A model generated the notes under the pieces. That model made no database searches. It had not been told where the DNA came from and saw only the letters and a list, made by a program, of their open reading frames with translations. The translations under genes were made by a program, and so were the position numbers. Source: Ruminococcus sp. (GTDB lineage Bacteria > Bacillota > Clostridia > Oscillospirales > Acutalibacteraceae). Taken from it: DNA of 23,436 nucleotides. The stretch is taken from contig SFGA01000044.1 in the NCBI GenBank assembly GCA_004556705.1, positions 1 to 23,436 on the forward strand, written 5' to 3'. Shown piece after piece: positions 7,298 through 15,988 of this stretch; position 1 is the stretch's first letter, and the number at the start of each line of letters is the position of its first letter.

Positions 7298-9844
7298 ATG
7301 GAGCTTTCACTCAACGGAAAATGGCAATTTCGGGAATGTAACACGGATAAATATTATCCCGCAACAGTCCCCGGCTACAACTTTTTAGATTTAATCGACA
7401 ACAAAATTATCGAGGACCCGTTTATAGGTCTTAATGAAAAGGACGCCGACTTTGTCGGCAAAAAGGATTGGGAATACAAAAGGACTTTCACGCTCGACGA
7501 AGAGCAGCTCGAAAGAGACGATATTATTCTCTCCTGCAAAATGCTTGACACTATATGCGATATTTTCATAAACGGCGAGAAAATCGGAAGTGCCGACAAC
7601 TGCTTTATAAAGCACGAATTTCCCGTTAAAGACTCCCTTAAAAGAGGCGAAAACGAAATTAAAATAGTTTTCTATTCGCCTGTAAACTATGTCGAAAAAA
7701 TATATAAGAAAGAGTCAGCGCCGCCGAACAGCAACGGTCAAAACGGCATTGTGCATATCCGCAAGCCGCAGTCGCATTTCGGCTGGGATTGGGGTCCCGT
7801 TTTGCCGCCGAGCGGAATATCCGACGATATAAGCCTTGTTTTCATAAACGGCGCAAGAATTACCTATCTTTCCGCAAAGCAAGTTCATTCAGACTGCAGG
7901 GTTACGGTTAAATTAAGCACCGAAACGAAAAAATATGCCGATAACATCGAATGTGAATTGAGCGTTATTTCCCCCGACGGAACTGTTTTGAAAAAAGACG
8001 GCGAGAGTGCCGATTTTATAATAGAAAACCCCGAGCTTTGGCAGACCTATGAGCTTTCACGCAAGGAAAAACAGCCGCTTTATACCGTCAAAGCCGTATT
8101 GAAAAAAGACGGGAAAGCAGTTGACTCCTACGAAAAGAAAATCGGACTTCGCACCCTGTATCTTGACAGAAGCCGTGATGAATACGGCTCAAATTTCAAA
8201 TTCGTGTTAAACGGAGTTCCGCTTTTCATAAAGGGCTCAAACTACATTCCGCCCGACTCGTTTATTACAAGATTTGACGGGGAGCAGCTTGAAAAAATGC
8301 TCAATGCCGTCAGATTTTCGAATATGAATATGCTTCGTATTTGGGGCGGCGGCTTCTACGAAAGCGATGAATTTTACTCAAAATGCGACGAGATGGGTAT
8401 TCTTTTGTGGCAGGATTTTCAGTTTGCCTGTCAGGCGTACCCGTTCTTCAAGGAGAGCTTTCTTGAAAACGTCAAAAAGGAAATAAAATACAACGTCAAG
8501 CGTCTTTGCGACCACCCGTCGTTGGCTCTTTGGTGCGGAAACAACGAAATCGAGGAAATGCATAACGGCTGGATGCTCATGAAGGACTATGTTGCTTGGA
8601 CTGAAAAGTTTTTCTATGAAATTCTTGAGCCCGAGCTGAGAAAATACGATCCCGACACCTCGTATATCCCCGGCTCGCCCTGCGGAGTATCGCACAACAA
8701 GGGCGTTGACTGCGACAATGTGGGCGACACGCATCTTTGGGCAGTTTGGCACGGCTTGAAGCCCATGACCTTTTACCGCAAGAGGATGACAAGATTTTGC
8801 TCGGAATTCGGCTTTGAAAGTCTGCCCGACATAAAGACCGTAAGGAAATTTGCGGGCGGCGGTGAACTGTCGCTTTCAAGCAAGGTTTTCCTCTCGCACC
8901 AAAAATGCCTTAACGGCAACGATAAAATGATATACTACATTGCCTCTCGCTTCTGTCTGCCGAAAAAATTTGAGGATTACATATATCTTTCACAGATAAC
9001 GCAGTCAGAGTGTATCGAGGACGCAACCGAGCATTGGCGCAGGAACAGGGGCAGGTGCAACGGCGCTATGTATTGGCAGTTCAACGACTGTTGGCCCGTA
9101 TGCTCTTGGGCAAGCTATGATTATTACGGCAATTACAAGGCTTTGCAGTATTGCGCAAGGAATTTCAACGCACCCCTAACCGTATCCGCCGAGGACTCGA
9201 AGGATGGTGTAAAGCTGTTCGTGTTAAACGATTTTAGCGGCGAAAAATCGGTTCGTGTAGAATACAGCGTGTTTGATTTCAACAAGGAAGTTGCAGTCTG
9301 TTCGGGCGAAAAAGCTTTGAGCGTGCCTGCCCTTTCAAGCACACTCGCTTTCGACCTTAAAAATTCAGATTTGCTTAAAGGCTCGGGTAAGCACAGTGCC
9401 GTGATGCGTATAAAGCTTTTTGAAAACGGCATTTTGACAGCCGACAGAACGCTTTTGTTCGACAAGGAAAAGAAAATACACTTACCCTCGGCAAAAATTG
9501 AAATGCACATTTCGGAAACGCCGTCGGGACTTGAAATAAAGCTTAAAAGCGACCGCTATTCCCGACTTGTAAAGCTTGAAAGCAGTATTTCACAAGAGCC
9601 GTTCTCGGACAATTTCTTTGACCTCTTCCCGAACGAAGAAAAGACGGTCAAAATAGGCAAGGACAGCCGCTTCAGCCTTGCGGAGCTTAAAGACAGCATA
9701 TCCGTAATGAGCCTTTGCGACGTCGAAAAGGACGGCAATCCGTTTACGGCAATCAAGAACAAAATAAAGGTTTTGACCTCGCCTGTAAATATCGGAAACG
9801 CCGTGTGGCACGGACGAATTCAAAATGATATTGATTTAGACTGA
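7298..9844 (+). CDS. GH2 family beta-mannosidase, cytoplasmic
   Basis: 848 residues, as expected for a beta-mannosidase of family 2, which removes terminal beta-mannose from mannan or glycan oligosaccharides. The N-terminal sugar-binding domain begins LNGKWQF and contains FGWDWGP, a mannosidase-type landmark. The barrel starts near residue 300 (IKGSNYIPPDSF) and shows NMLRIWGGGFYE, the acid/base Glu417 in WCGNNEIEE and the nucleophile Glu503 in FCSEFGFES. The WCGNNE form of the acid/base motif separates beta-mannosidases from beta-galactosidases. No signal peptide is present. The frame opens at 7262, but the ATG at 7298 has AAGAGG seven bases upstream and lies after the promoter. It is the first gene of an operon; the GH30 gene follows after 15 bases. 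Confidence 0.93.
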   Translation: MELSLNGKWQFRECNTDKYYPATVPGYNFLDLIDNKIIEDPFIGLNEKDADFVGKKDWEYKRTFTLDEEQLERDDIILSCKMLDTICDIFINGEKIGSADNCFIKHEFPVKDSLKRGENEIKIVFYSPVNYVEKIYKKESAPPNSNGQNGIVHIRKPQSHFGWDWGPVLPPSGISDDISLVFINGARITYLSAKQVHSDCRVTVKLSTETKKYADNIECELSVISPDGTVLKKDGESADFIIENPELWQTYELSRKEKQPLYTVKAVLKKDGKAVDSYEKKIGLRTLYLDRSRDEYGSNFKFVLNGVPLFIKGSNYIPPDSFITRFDGEQLEKMLNAVRFSNMNMLRIWGGGFYESDEFYSKCDEMGILLWQDFQFACQAYPFFKESFLENVKKEIKYNVKRLCDHPSLALWCGNNEIEEMHNGWMLMKDYVAWTEKFFYEILEPELRKYDPDTSYIPGSPCGVSHNKGVDCDNVGDTHLWAVWHGLKPMTFYRKRMTRFCSEFGFESLPDIKTVRKFAGGGELSLSSKVFLSHQKCLNGNDKMIYYIASRFCLPKKFEDYIYLSQITQSECIEDATEHWRRNRGRCNGAMYWQFNDCWPVCSWASYDYYGNYKALQYCARNFNAPLTVSAEDSKDGVKLFVLNDFSGEKSVRVEYSVFDFNKEVAVCSGEKALSVPALSSTLAFDLKNSDLLKGSGKHSAVMRIKLFENGILTADRTLLFDKEKKIHLPSAKIEMHISETPSGLEIKLKSDRYSRLVKLESSISQEPFSDNFFDLFPNEEKTVKIGKDSRFSLAELKDSISVMSLCDVEKDGNPFTAIKNKIKVLTSPVNIGNAVWHGRIQNDIDLD

Positions 9845-9859
9845 TAACGGGTGAAAACT

Positions 9860-11224
9860 ATGAAAATCATGCTTCGCTCGCCAAAGGAATTGCAGACAGT
9901 CAAGGGCTTCGGCACGTCGTCGTGCTGGTGGAGTCAATATTGTGCAGGGAACGCCGCAAATGAGCTTTCCGAGCTGCTTTACGGCAAGGACGGACTCGGG
10001 CTCAACATTTATCGCTACAATGTCGGCGGCGGCTTTGACACAGACAACAACCGTGTGGAAAATATGTGGCGCAGAACTGAGAGCCTTTATGACTTTGACA
10101 AGACAAAGGAAACGGGAAAATATAATTTCAACAGCGACCTCACCGCAAGAGAGTTTATGAAGCTCTGCCTTGAAAAAGGAAGCATTGACACGGTAATTCT
10201 TTTCGCAAACTCTCCGCATTGGTCGCAGACCTCGACTGGTCAGAGCTCGGGCAGCCTTTTGCCGCACACCTGCAACCTGCCGAAAATGAATTACAAAAAA
10301 TTTGTAAGCTATATGCTCGACATTGCCGAGGAATTTATAAGCGAGGGAATCCCCGTAAAATACATAAGTCCCATAAACGAGCCGCAATGGCAATGGGGCG
10401 GCGCTTCCGTCTGGCAGGAGGGCTGTCATTATGAGTGCGAAGAGGTTTTAGAAGTTTTTCATCTATTTGCCGAGGAGATACTCAAGCGTGGCACTCCCGT
10501 ATTGCTCTACGGTCCCGAAAGCGGAGAAATGCTCGGCGAAACCAAGCGATATATCGAGGCTCTTGCAGGCGACGAGACAATCAAAAAGGTAATGCCCGTT
10601 TTTGCCTATCACTCCTATCATTCCGACAATTCCCCCGAGACAAGATTAGTTTTCAAAAACGAAATTGTCAAAGCGCATCCCGAATTCCGCTTTGATATGA
10701 GCGAATGGTGCGAGCTTCCAAACAAAAGTCCCACAGACTGCGTAAAAGCCGCCCTTATAACCGCAAGGATTATCGGACAGGACTTTATTCTCGGAGGCTG
10801 CGAAAGCTGGACCTCATGGGTTGCGGTAAATCAATTTTCCGTCAAGGAGGACGGCAAGGATTATTCCGACGGACTTTTCTCGGCAACGAACTATTTCAGC
10901 GAATATAAAAAAGCAAAGCGATATTACGCACTTGCGCACTATTCAAAATTCATTCCTGTGGGATCGGTATGCCTTGACAACCTGACCGTTCCCGAGAATG
11001 ATAACGGGCTCAACGCCTTTTCGTTCCTCACTCCCGACGGAAAAACCGTTACGGTAATCGTAAACGAAAAGGAGCAGACCGAAATTTCCTTTGACGGAGA
11101 TTTTTCGAAAATGCAGATCGTTCTCACAACAGACGAAAAGCAATTTTTCACGGCTTATGACGGAGAGTACAAAAGCACGCTGACGCTTCCCGAAAATTCA
11201 CTCGCAACCGTGATAATGCAATAA
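9860..11224 (+). CDS. GH30 family glycoside hydrolase, cytoplasmic
   Basis: 454 residues. It is a retaining clan GH-A enzyme; the family contains beta-1,6-glucanases, beta-1,6-galactanases, xylanases and glucosylceramidases. The N-terminus KGFGTSSCWWSQYCAG and the strand NVGGGFD are family-like. The acid/base is Glu174 in SPINEPQWQW and the nucleophile Glu282 in FDMSEWCEL. The Trp-rich segment after the acid/base resembles the beta-1,6-galactanase-type branch, but I cannot settle the subfamily. A C-terminal beta domain (about residues 370-454) completes the usual two-domain structure. No signal peptide. A GTG at 9851 is in frame, but the ATG at 9860 has GGGTG six bases upstream. It is co-transcribed with the beta-mannosidase, so both probably act on one imported oligosaccharide type. 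A very short AGCC/GGCT hairpin with T6 at about 11242-11259 could be a weak terminator. Confidence 0.88.
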   Translation: MKIMLRSPKELQTVKGFGTSSCWWSQYCAGNAANELSELLYGKDGLGLNIYRYNVGGGFDTDNNRVENMWRRTESLYDFDKTKETGKYNFNSDLTAREFMKLCLEKGSIDTVILFANSPHWSQTSTGQSSGSLLPHTCNLPKMNYKKFVSYMLDIAEEFISEGIPVKYISPINEPQWQWGGASVWQEGCHYECEEVLEVFHLFAEEILKRGTPVLLYGPESGEMLGETKRYIEALAGDETIKKVMPVFAYHSYHSDNSPETRLVFKNEIVKAHPEFRFDMSEWCELPNKSPTDCVKAALITARIIGQDFILGGCESWTSWVAVNQFSVKEDGKDYSDGLFSATNYFSEYKKAKRYYALAHYSKFIPVGSVCLDNLTVPENDNGLNAFSFLTPDGKTVTVIVNEKEQTEISFDGDFSKMQIVLTTDEKQFFTAYDGEYKSTLTLPENSLATVIMQ

Positions 11225-11225
11225 G

Positions 11226-11670
11226 CTCTTATATAACATTACAGCCGCTCGGCTTTTTTGACGCAGGAAACATCAGAAATATTTATTCCTACAAAACCGA
11301 CACGAAAAATCTTGATCCGTCATACAAAGCGGTTGAAGGCTTTTCGCTTGTCTATCCGTCCTTGCCGGAGGGGCTTGAAAAAATCGGCTCCGACTGCTTT
11401 ACAAAGGACAGAGGGCTCAGCTATATGTATATTCCCGAAAGCGTTACCTACATAGGACACCACGCTTTTTGGGGTGCTGTTTACAAGAGCGACGGCAAGC
11501 TTATAGGAATTTCCGAAATGAACGTTGCCGCAAGCGAGGAGAGCTTTGCGAACACACAGCTCGGTAAGCCGTGGCTTCCGAAATATGATTATATGCTTTT
11601 CAAGAAAAGTATCACGGTAAACTATTCGGCTCAGAGGGCAACACTCGAAGAATTGCAGAAAACCGAATAA
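11226..11670 (+). pseudogene. 3' remnant of a BspA-type leucine-rich-repeat (LRR_5) gene
   Basis: This frame is open from just inside the GH30 gene to the stop at 11670, but has no start with a ribosome binding site; the first ATG is at 11362, mid-repeat. The translation reads through GFFDAGNIRNIYSYK and then two LRR_5 units, LPEGLEKIGSDCF and IPESVTYIGHHAFWG. An unrelated tail ending in RATLEELQKTE follows. BspA-like proteins are long surface or secreted proteins with many such units; only the last two remain, with no signal peptide. The terminator at 11684 still follows the stop. I read it as a gene whose 5' part was deleted when the GH30 gene came to lie next to it. The exact left boundary is uncertain. 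Confidence 0.6.
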
Positions 11671-11683
11671 CAGTATATAAATG

Positions 11684-11715
11684 ATCACCCTGACAATACT
11701 GTCGGGGTGATTTTT
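11684..11715 (+). terminator. Terminator after the LRR remnant
   Basis: ATCACCCTGACA pairs with TGTCGGGGTGAT around a short ATAC-type loop, followed by TTTTT. It is the first strong terminator downstream of the GH2-GH30 operon and may now end that transcript. Confidence 0.85.
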
Positions 11716-11734
11716 CCATAATTTGATTTTATCC

Positions 11735-11806
11735 CGTAGGGACAACCACACGGTTTGGCAGGGGCACATTCAGCCTCCCTTGTGTAAATGGAGGTGCCGA
11801 ACGAAT
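11735..11806. repeat. Degraded intergenic repeat fragments
   Basis: CGTAGGGACAACC near 11735 matches one end of the hairpin repeats at 11866, 12217 and 23326. It is followed by CAGCCTCCCTTGTGTAAA (11771-11788), which recurs almost exactly at 12058-12075. No open frame or promoter is convincing here. Confidence 0.5.
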
Positions 11807-11865
11807 TAGCAAATATATTACTGCTTTCGGGTGCATAGATTATCAAATTTGAAAAAATTATGCGA

Positions 11866-11893
11866 CCGTAGGGACAGGGCTTGCCCCTGTCCG
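11866..11893. repeat. Palindromic intergenic repeat, copy 1
   Basis: A 21-bp near-palindrome (11872-11892) with arms GGACAGGGC and GCCCCTGTCC, preceded by CCGTAG. The same 21 bases recur at 11994-12014; variants with altered arms occur at 12217-12244 and 23324-23343. This is a REP-like element with strong hairpin potential. Confidence 0.7.
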
Positions 11894-11928
11894 TAAATGC
11901 AATTTTATATCAAATTTGATGAAACACA

Positions 11929-11976
11929 GGCTCCCTCTGACGAGGGAGCTGTTGAGCGTAGCGAAACTGAGGGAGA
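11929..11976 (+). repeat. GGCTCCCT hairpin repeat, copy 1
   Basis: GGCTCCCTC and GAGGGAGC form a hairpin, followed by TGTTGAGCGTAGCGAAACTGAGGGAGA. The same plan (hairpin, TGT, variable small hairpin, ACTGAGGGA) appears inverted at 12162-12211, so both belong to one family of short non-coding repeats. Confidence 0.6.
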
Positions 11977-11992
11977 GATAACGAACCTTTGT

Positions 11993-12015
11993 CGGACAGG
12001 GCTTGCCCCTGTCCG
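11993..12015. repeat. Palindromic intergenic repeat, copy 2
   Basis: Identical to the 21-bp core at 11872-11892, here with flanking C and G that extend the palindrome. The flanks of the two copies otherwise differ, showing that the palindrome is the conserved unit. Confidence 0.7.
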
Positions 12016-12057
12016 CAGCAAATCACATATAAAATCAAATGACGGACAGCCGCATTT

Positions 12058-12115
12058 CAGCCTCCCTTGTGTAAAGGGTGCGGGTCTCCTGTGGAGACCT
12101 CTGCATTTAATGCAG
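12058..12115. repeat. CAGCCTCCC repeat with two internal hairpins
   Basis: It starts with the motif also seen at 11771-11788. Two perfect short hairpins follow: GGTCTCC/GGAGACC (12083-12099) and CTGCATTTAATGCAG (12101-12115). Neither has a T run. No coding sequence is supported. Confidence 0.45.
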
Positions 12116-12161
12116 AAGCACCGACCGAACCGGCAGGTGAGACGGTGGGTTGCATAAAAAT

Positions 12162-12211
12162 CCCTCAGTCATTTTTCTGCGAAAAACGACAGCTCCCTTT
12201 ACAAGGGAGCC
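12162..12211 (-). repeat. GGCTCCCT hairpin repeat, copy 2 (inverted)
   Basis: Read on the minus strand it begins GGCTCCCTTGTAAAGGGAGC, continues TGTCGTTTTTCGCAG and ends ATGACTGAGGGA, matching the plan of the copy at 11929-11976 in the opposite orientation. Confidence 0.6.
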
Positions 12212-12216
12212 TTTGA

Positions 12217-12340
12217 CGGACAACCGCAAGGGTTGTCCCTACGGTATGATATATAATTCAATCCGTGCGAAGCACCCACTTCTTTTCACTCTTCACTTTT
12301 CACTCTTCTCTGCCTGTCAGAACTTTTGCCACCGCCCTAC
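12217..12340 (-). repeat. About 124-bp intergenic repeat, copy A
   Basis: Read on the minus strand this segment is nearly identical to plus-strand 23221-23343, with best identity over 98 bp (12217-12314 versus 23246-23343). Shared blocks are GTAGGG..TGGCAAA, GGCAGAGAAGAGT, AAAAGTGAAGAGTGAAAAG, AAGTGGGTGCTTCGCAC and a closing hairpin from CCGTAGGGACA to TTGTCCG. It begins 16 bases after the stop codon of the downstream ABC gene, in sense orientation to that gene. Confidence 0.85.
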
Positions 12341-12356
12341 TGTGTTTGATATTTGC

Positions 12357-14153
12357 TTATGCCTCGTATTTTTTCGCCTGCAGGGTAAACATTTTGGCAT
12401 ACGTGCCGCCACGGCTCATCAATTCCTCGTGCGAGCCGGACTCGATAATTTCGCCGTTTTCCATAACGTAAATTCTGTCGGCGATCACGGTTGTCGAAAG
12501 CCTGTGCGAAATGAAAATTACCGTCTTATGCTCGGCAGCCTCGGTCATTGCCCTGTTGAGCTTATATTCCGCAATCGGGTCGAGATTTGCCGACGGCTCG
12601 TCGAGTATTACGTACGGACATCCCTTATAAAACGCCCTTGCAATGGCAATTTTTTGCGCCTCGCCGCCCGAAAGCATTGTGCCGTCGTCGTCAAACTCCC
12701 TCAAAAGCTCCGTATCAACGCCGTTTTTAAGCGACTTTGTAAAACCGCTGTGTTTAAGTGCCTGACATACCTTTTCGGAATCAAAATTTTCATCAAGGGC
12801 AACATTTTCGCCCACAGAACACGCAAAGGTCTGGAAATCCTGAAACACCGCCGCAAATCTTGCACGGTGCGAGGCTACGGTAACATTTTTTATATTTTCG
12901 CCGTCTATGAGAATTTCGCCGTCCGTGGCATCATAAAGCCTCAAAAGCAAGTTGGTGAGCGTTGTTTTTCCTGCTCCGTTGAAGCCGACAAGCGCAATTT
13001 TTTCATACGGCTTAATTTCAAGATTTATATTTTTGAGCGTGGGCTTGTCGTTGCCCGGATAAGTGAATGACATATTTTTGACTGTTATCGTCTTAGGCTC
13101 GGTAATTTCAGCCGTGTTTTTACCGTCCTTAATTTTGAAATCGCTCTTTAAGAACTCACGGTATTTTTCAATCATCTTTGCCCTCTCCGACAACACGGCG
13201 CTTGCCCACACCATAAGGAAATTGAGCGAAATGGCTATCGAATACGCACCGTTAAAGGTTGCGACAAAATCATCTGCCGACAAAGTTTTATTTACTATTA
13301 CCTGATAACCGAGATACAGCGGCAGTATAAGCATAAAGCCGAGCGCCTGAACGCCGATATGCTGAACACAGTAGCAAGCGGAAATTTTCTTCCAATACTT
13401 TGCCTGATTTGCTATAACGTCATCCGCCGCATCGTTGTATCGGTCGAAAAGCAAGGGAGAAATGTCGTTCATACGCACTTCCTTTGCGTAGTCCTGCAAA
13501 TAGAAAATTCGCTGAAAATAGTCGCTTCTGCGGTGGAACTTCGTATTGTCTATACGCCTGCCCATCTGATAGTCGGCTATCTTACCGCTAAGCGGCAAGA
13601 AAAGCAAAATCGCCGCCAAAATAATTACAAGGCACACGGGGTCTATTGTCAGAATTACCGCCGCAACAGCCGCCAAAGAGATAATATTGCCGACATAGCT
13701 CTGCACAATTCCCAAAAGTCCCTGAATATTGTCCGAGGACGACTCTATGGTCAAAATAAAATTGTTGTAAAAATCGGGATCGTCATAGCTTTCAAGGTCG
13801 AGCAAATGCGCCTTTTCATAAAGCGTTTTGTTGAGCCTGAAATACAGCCTTTCCTTTGCGGCGTTCCAATAGAATTCCCTGTAAATCAGGACGGCAATTC
13901 TGCTTAAAACGATTATAAGCGCAATGATAATGACCGCCTTGTAAATTCTTCCGAGGTTTTCGCCCTGCGCCACTACGTCGATTATATATTTTATGCCGAT
14001 TACGCTTATCAGCCTTTGCGGTAAAAGCCTCAAAGTACCCGATAATATGTCGCCGATTACAAGCCCCGGCGAGAGCTTGAACATAAGCCTTAAAAAGTAC
14101 ATTATGTTTGAAAACACCGAGTGCTCGGTTTTGTTTTTCTTTGATTTAAGCAT
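12357..14153 (-). CDS. ABC exporter, fused membrane and ATPase domains (second gene of pair)
   Basis: 598 residues: an N-terminal six-helix membrane domain (about 1-330) and a C-terminal ATPase. The Walker A loop is GFNGAGKTT (390-398), the Q-loop VFQDFQTF, the signature MLSGGEAQK (LSGGE 494-498), Walker B VILDEPSANLDP with catalytic Glu519, and the switch His550 in ISHRLST. All ATPase residues are intact. The frame is open to 14207, but the ATG at 14151-14153 overlaps the end of the preceding ABC gene by eight bases (ATGCTTAA), with a GGGGGCGA site inside that gene. This coupling and the paired sequences suggest a heterodimeric exporter. Substrate unknown: drug, peptide or lipid are all possible. 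The repeat copy A lies just past its stop; I see no ordinary terminator. Confidence 0.92.
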   Translation of the reverse strand: MLKSKKNKTEHSVFSNIMYFLRLMFKLSPGLVIGDILSGTLRLLPQRLISVIGIKYIIDVVAQGENLGRIYKAVIIIALIIVLSRIAVLIYREFYWNAAKERLYFRLNKTLYEKAHLLDLESYDDPDFYNNFILTIESSSDNIQGLLGIVQSYVGNIISLAAVAAVILTIDPVCLVIILAAILLFLPLSGKIADYQMGRRIDNTKFHRRSDYFQRIFYLQDYAKEVRMNDISPLLFDRYNDAADDVIANQAKYWKKISACYCVQHIGVQALGFMLILPLYLGYQVIVNKTLSADDFVATFNGAYSIAISLNFLMVWASAVLSERAKMIEKYREFLKSDFKIKDGKNTAEITEPKTITVKNMSFTYPGNDKPTLKNINLEIKPYEKIALVGFNGAGKTTLTNLLLRLYDATDGEILIDGENIKNVTVASHRARFAAVFQDFQTFACSVGENVALDENFDSEKVCQALKHSGFTKSLKNGVDTELLREFDDDGTMLSGGEAQKIAIARAFYKGCPYVILDEPSANLDPIAEYKLNRAMTEAAEHKTVIFISHRLSTTVIADRIYVMENGEIIESGSHEELMSRGGTYAKMFTLQAKKYEA

Positions 14154-15969
14154 TGCAGTCGCCCCCTTCTCTGCGGTAAGCGGAAGCTTGCAGGGTAAAC
14201 ATCTCACAGTATTTGCCTTTGCTCTCCATCAATTCCTCGTGCGTACCGCTTTCGATTATTTTTCCTTCTCCGATTACAAGCACCCTGTCCGAAAGTGCTG
14301 CGGACGAGAGCCTGTGCGAAATGTAAATTACCGTTTTGCCCTTTGTTGCGGCAATAAGATTTTCATACATCTCATACTCTGCGACAGGGTCGAGTGCCGA
14401 TGACGGCTCGTCGAGAATTGCTATCTCATAATCGCTTGCAAAAAGCCTTGCGGTCGATACCTTTTGATTTTCGCCGCCCGAAAGACCTGCTCCGTCCTCA
14501 TCAAATTCACGGGTAAGCACCGTGTCGCCGCCATTCGGAAGCGACTGCGTTTTCTTCCATACACCTGCCTGCTTGAGCGCTGTCTGCGCCTTTTGCTTGT
14601 CTGTGTCGGTGCATTCATGGCACATTACGTTTTCATAGACCGATATTGCAAAGTTTTTATAGTCCTGAAAAACCGTCGCAAACGAGATGCGAAGCGAGGA
14701 CAGCGTGTACTTCTTTATGTTCACGCCGTTATATAAAATTTCGCCGTCCGTAACATCGTAAAAACGGAGCATAAGCTTGACGGCTGTCGATTTTCCTGCG
14801 CCGTTTATGCCGACGACCGCTACCGTCTCTCCCCTGTTTATCTTAAACGAAATGTTTTCAAGCGTGTTTTTCTTTGCGCTCGGATAACGAAAGGTTACGT
14901 TGCGAAATTCAAGGCTTTCAAATTCGCCTGCCTGTATATTTCCGTCCTTTATGCTCGGCTCAAAATCGAAAAAGTCCTTGAGATTTTGAAAATACAGAGC
15001 CATCTGCGTCATCTCATCGAACGCCTCCGCAATATCGAGCGTTGCCTCCCTGACAGTTGAAATTGACGATACAACGACCGAGAAGCCCGAAACGGTCATA
15101 TTGCCGCCCTTTACAAACTTATAGCCAGCATACGCATAAGTACCGATTATCGGGATAAACTCCGAAAACAGCGAACTTACGATACTGTACAAAAACAGCT
15201 TTACACCGTAGCTTTTAAGTATTTTAATATTACCGTCAACAGCCTTTTCAAGCCTTTTCATCATAACCGAAAAAATGTTTGACGTCCTCATATCCTTTGA
15301 AAAATCCTTTAGGAACACCGTGCGCTGTATATACGCCTTTGTGCGGTTGTTGCCCGTCATTTCAAGGTCTCTTTTGTAAACCGCCTTGCTCTTGTAAATT
15401 TCGATAACGAACACAAGGGCAATCGGCAAAAGGAACAGCAAATACACGGGGCTTATCGCCGTAACCGTGCCAATAACAAGCATCAGCGACACAATTCCGC
15501 TGACAACAAGCGCAACGTCATAGCAGATTATATCGAAATACCCTGCCGACATAATGAGCGTGGCACGCTGATATTTGTCGTAAAATTCGGGGCTCTCATA
15601 GCAGCCGACATCAAGGCTTACCGCCTTCCGGAAAACCATATTGTTGAGAACCTTTAACACATTTTTTGTCGCAACCTGCCTTATGTACGCCGCTACCCAC
15701 GAAATAATCTTTGTCGCTGCGGCAATGGCGAAAAACAGCAATAAATCACGCACATATTCCCTGAATTCTGCGCCTCGGTCAAACAGCGAGAGCAGTACCT
15801 TCAAAAAGAGTATGCTTTGAATGTAGCGCACAAAAATATCGTCGAAAATATAGCTTATTAGATAGCTTATAAGCAGACGTTTGTCGGCTTTGCACACAAG
15901 ACGCAGGGCATAAATAACATTTTTGAACACGGGAACTTTTTCGTTCTCGTGAAGCTTAATATACCTCAT
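14146..15969 (-). CDS. ABC exporter, fused membrane and ATPase domains (first gene of pair)
   Basis: 607 residues with the same design as its partner: membrane domain to about 330, then the ATPase. Walker A is GINGAGKST (387-395), the signature GLSGGENQK (LSGGE 496-500), Walker B AILDEPSSALDP with Glu521, and ISHRLSS carries the switch His. Unlike many heterodimeric exporters (for example BmrCD), neither member of this pair has an obviously degenerate ATP site. A TTG at 15979-15981 is in frame but falls inside the ribosome binding site GGGAGGA, so the ATG at 15967-15969 is the start. The gene follows a leader with a 34-codon ORF and a terminator, so its transcription probably depends on read-through. 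Confidence 0.92.
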   Translation of the reverse strand: MRYIKLHENEKVPVFKNVIYALRLVCKADKRLLISYLISYIFDDIFVRYIQSILFLKVLLSLFDRGAEFREYVRDLLLFFAIAAATKIISWVAAYIRQVATKNVLKVLNNMVFRKAVSLDVGCYESPEFYDKYQRATLIMSAGYFDIICYDVALVVSGIVSLMLVIGTVTAISPVYLLFLLPIALVFVIEIYKSKAVYKRDLEMTGNNRTKAYIQRTVFLKDFSKDMRTSNIFSVMMKRLEKAVDGNIKILKSYGVKLFLYSIVSSLFSEFIPIIGTYAYAGYKFVKGGNMTVSGFSVVVSSISTVREATLDIAEAFDEMTQMALYFQNLKDFFDFEPSIKDGNIQAGEFESLEFRNVTFRYPSAKKNTLENISFKINRGETVAVVGINGAGKSTAVKLMLRFYDVTDGEILYNGVNIKKYTLSSLRISFATVFQDYKNFAISVYENVMCHECTDTDKQKAQTALKQAGVWKKTQSLPNGGDTVLTREFDEDGAGLSGGENQKVSTARLFASDYEIAILDEPSSALDPVAEYEMYENLIAATKGKTVIYISHRLSSAALSDRVLVIGEGKIIESGTHEELMESKGKYCEMFTLQASAYRREGGDCNA

Positions 15970-15988
15970 AATTCCTCCCAAAACAAAT

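Noticed and set aside
9836..10429. A 197-codon minus-strand open frame
   Set aside because: It is antisense to the start of the GH30 gene, which has both catalytic glutamates; there is no promoter or ribosome binding site.
11897..12157. An 86-codon frame within the repeat region
   Set aside because: It consists of the palindromic repeats translated; there is no ribosome binding site and no protein-like composition.
11735..12340. A CRISPR array
   Set aside because: The repeats differ in length, type and orientation, the spacing is irregular, and no cas gene is present.
12150..13070. A 306-codon plus-strand open frame
   Set aside because: It lies across intergenic repeats and then antisense to the ABC ATPase domain, whose Walker and signature motifs are intact. 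It has no ribosome binding site and no recognisable domain.
13359..14403. Two further plus-strand open frames (182 and 136 codons) opposite the ABC genes
   Set aside because: Both are antisense to well-supported ABC exporter coding sequence and have Arg/Val/Ile-rich translations typical of shadow frames.
15967..15981. TTG start four codons upstream for the first ABC gene
   Set aside because: It overlaps the GGGAGGA ribosome binding site that serves the ATG at 15967-15969.
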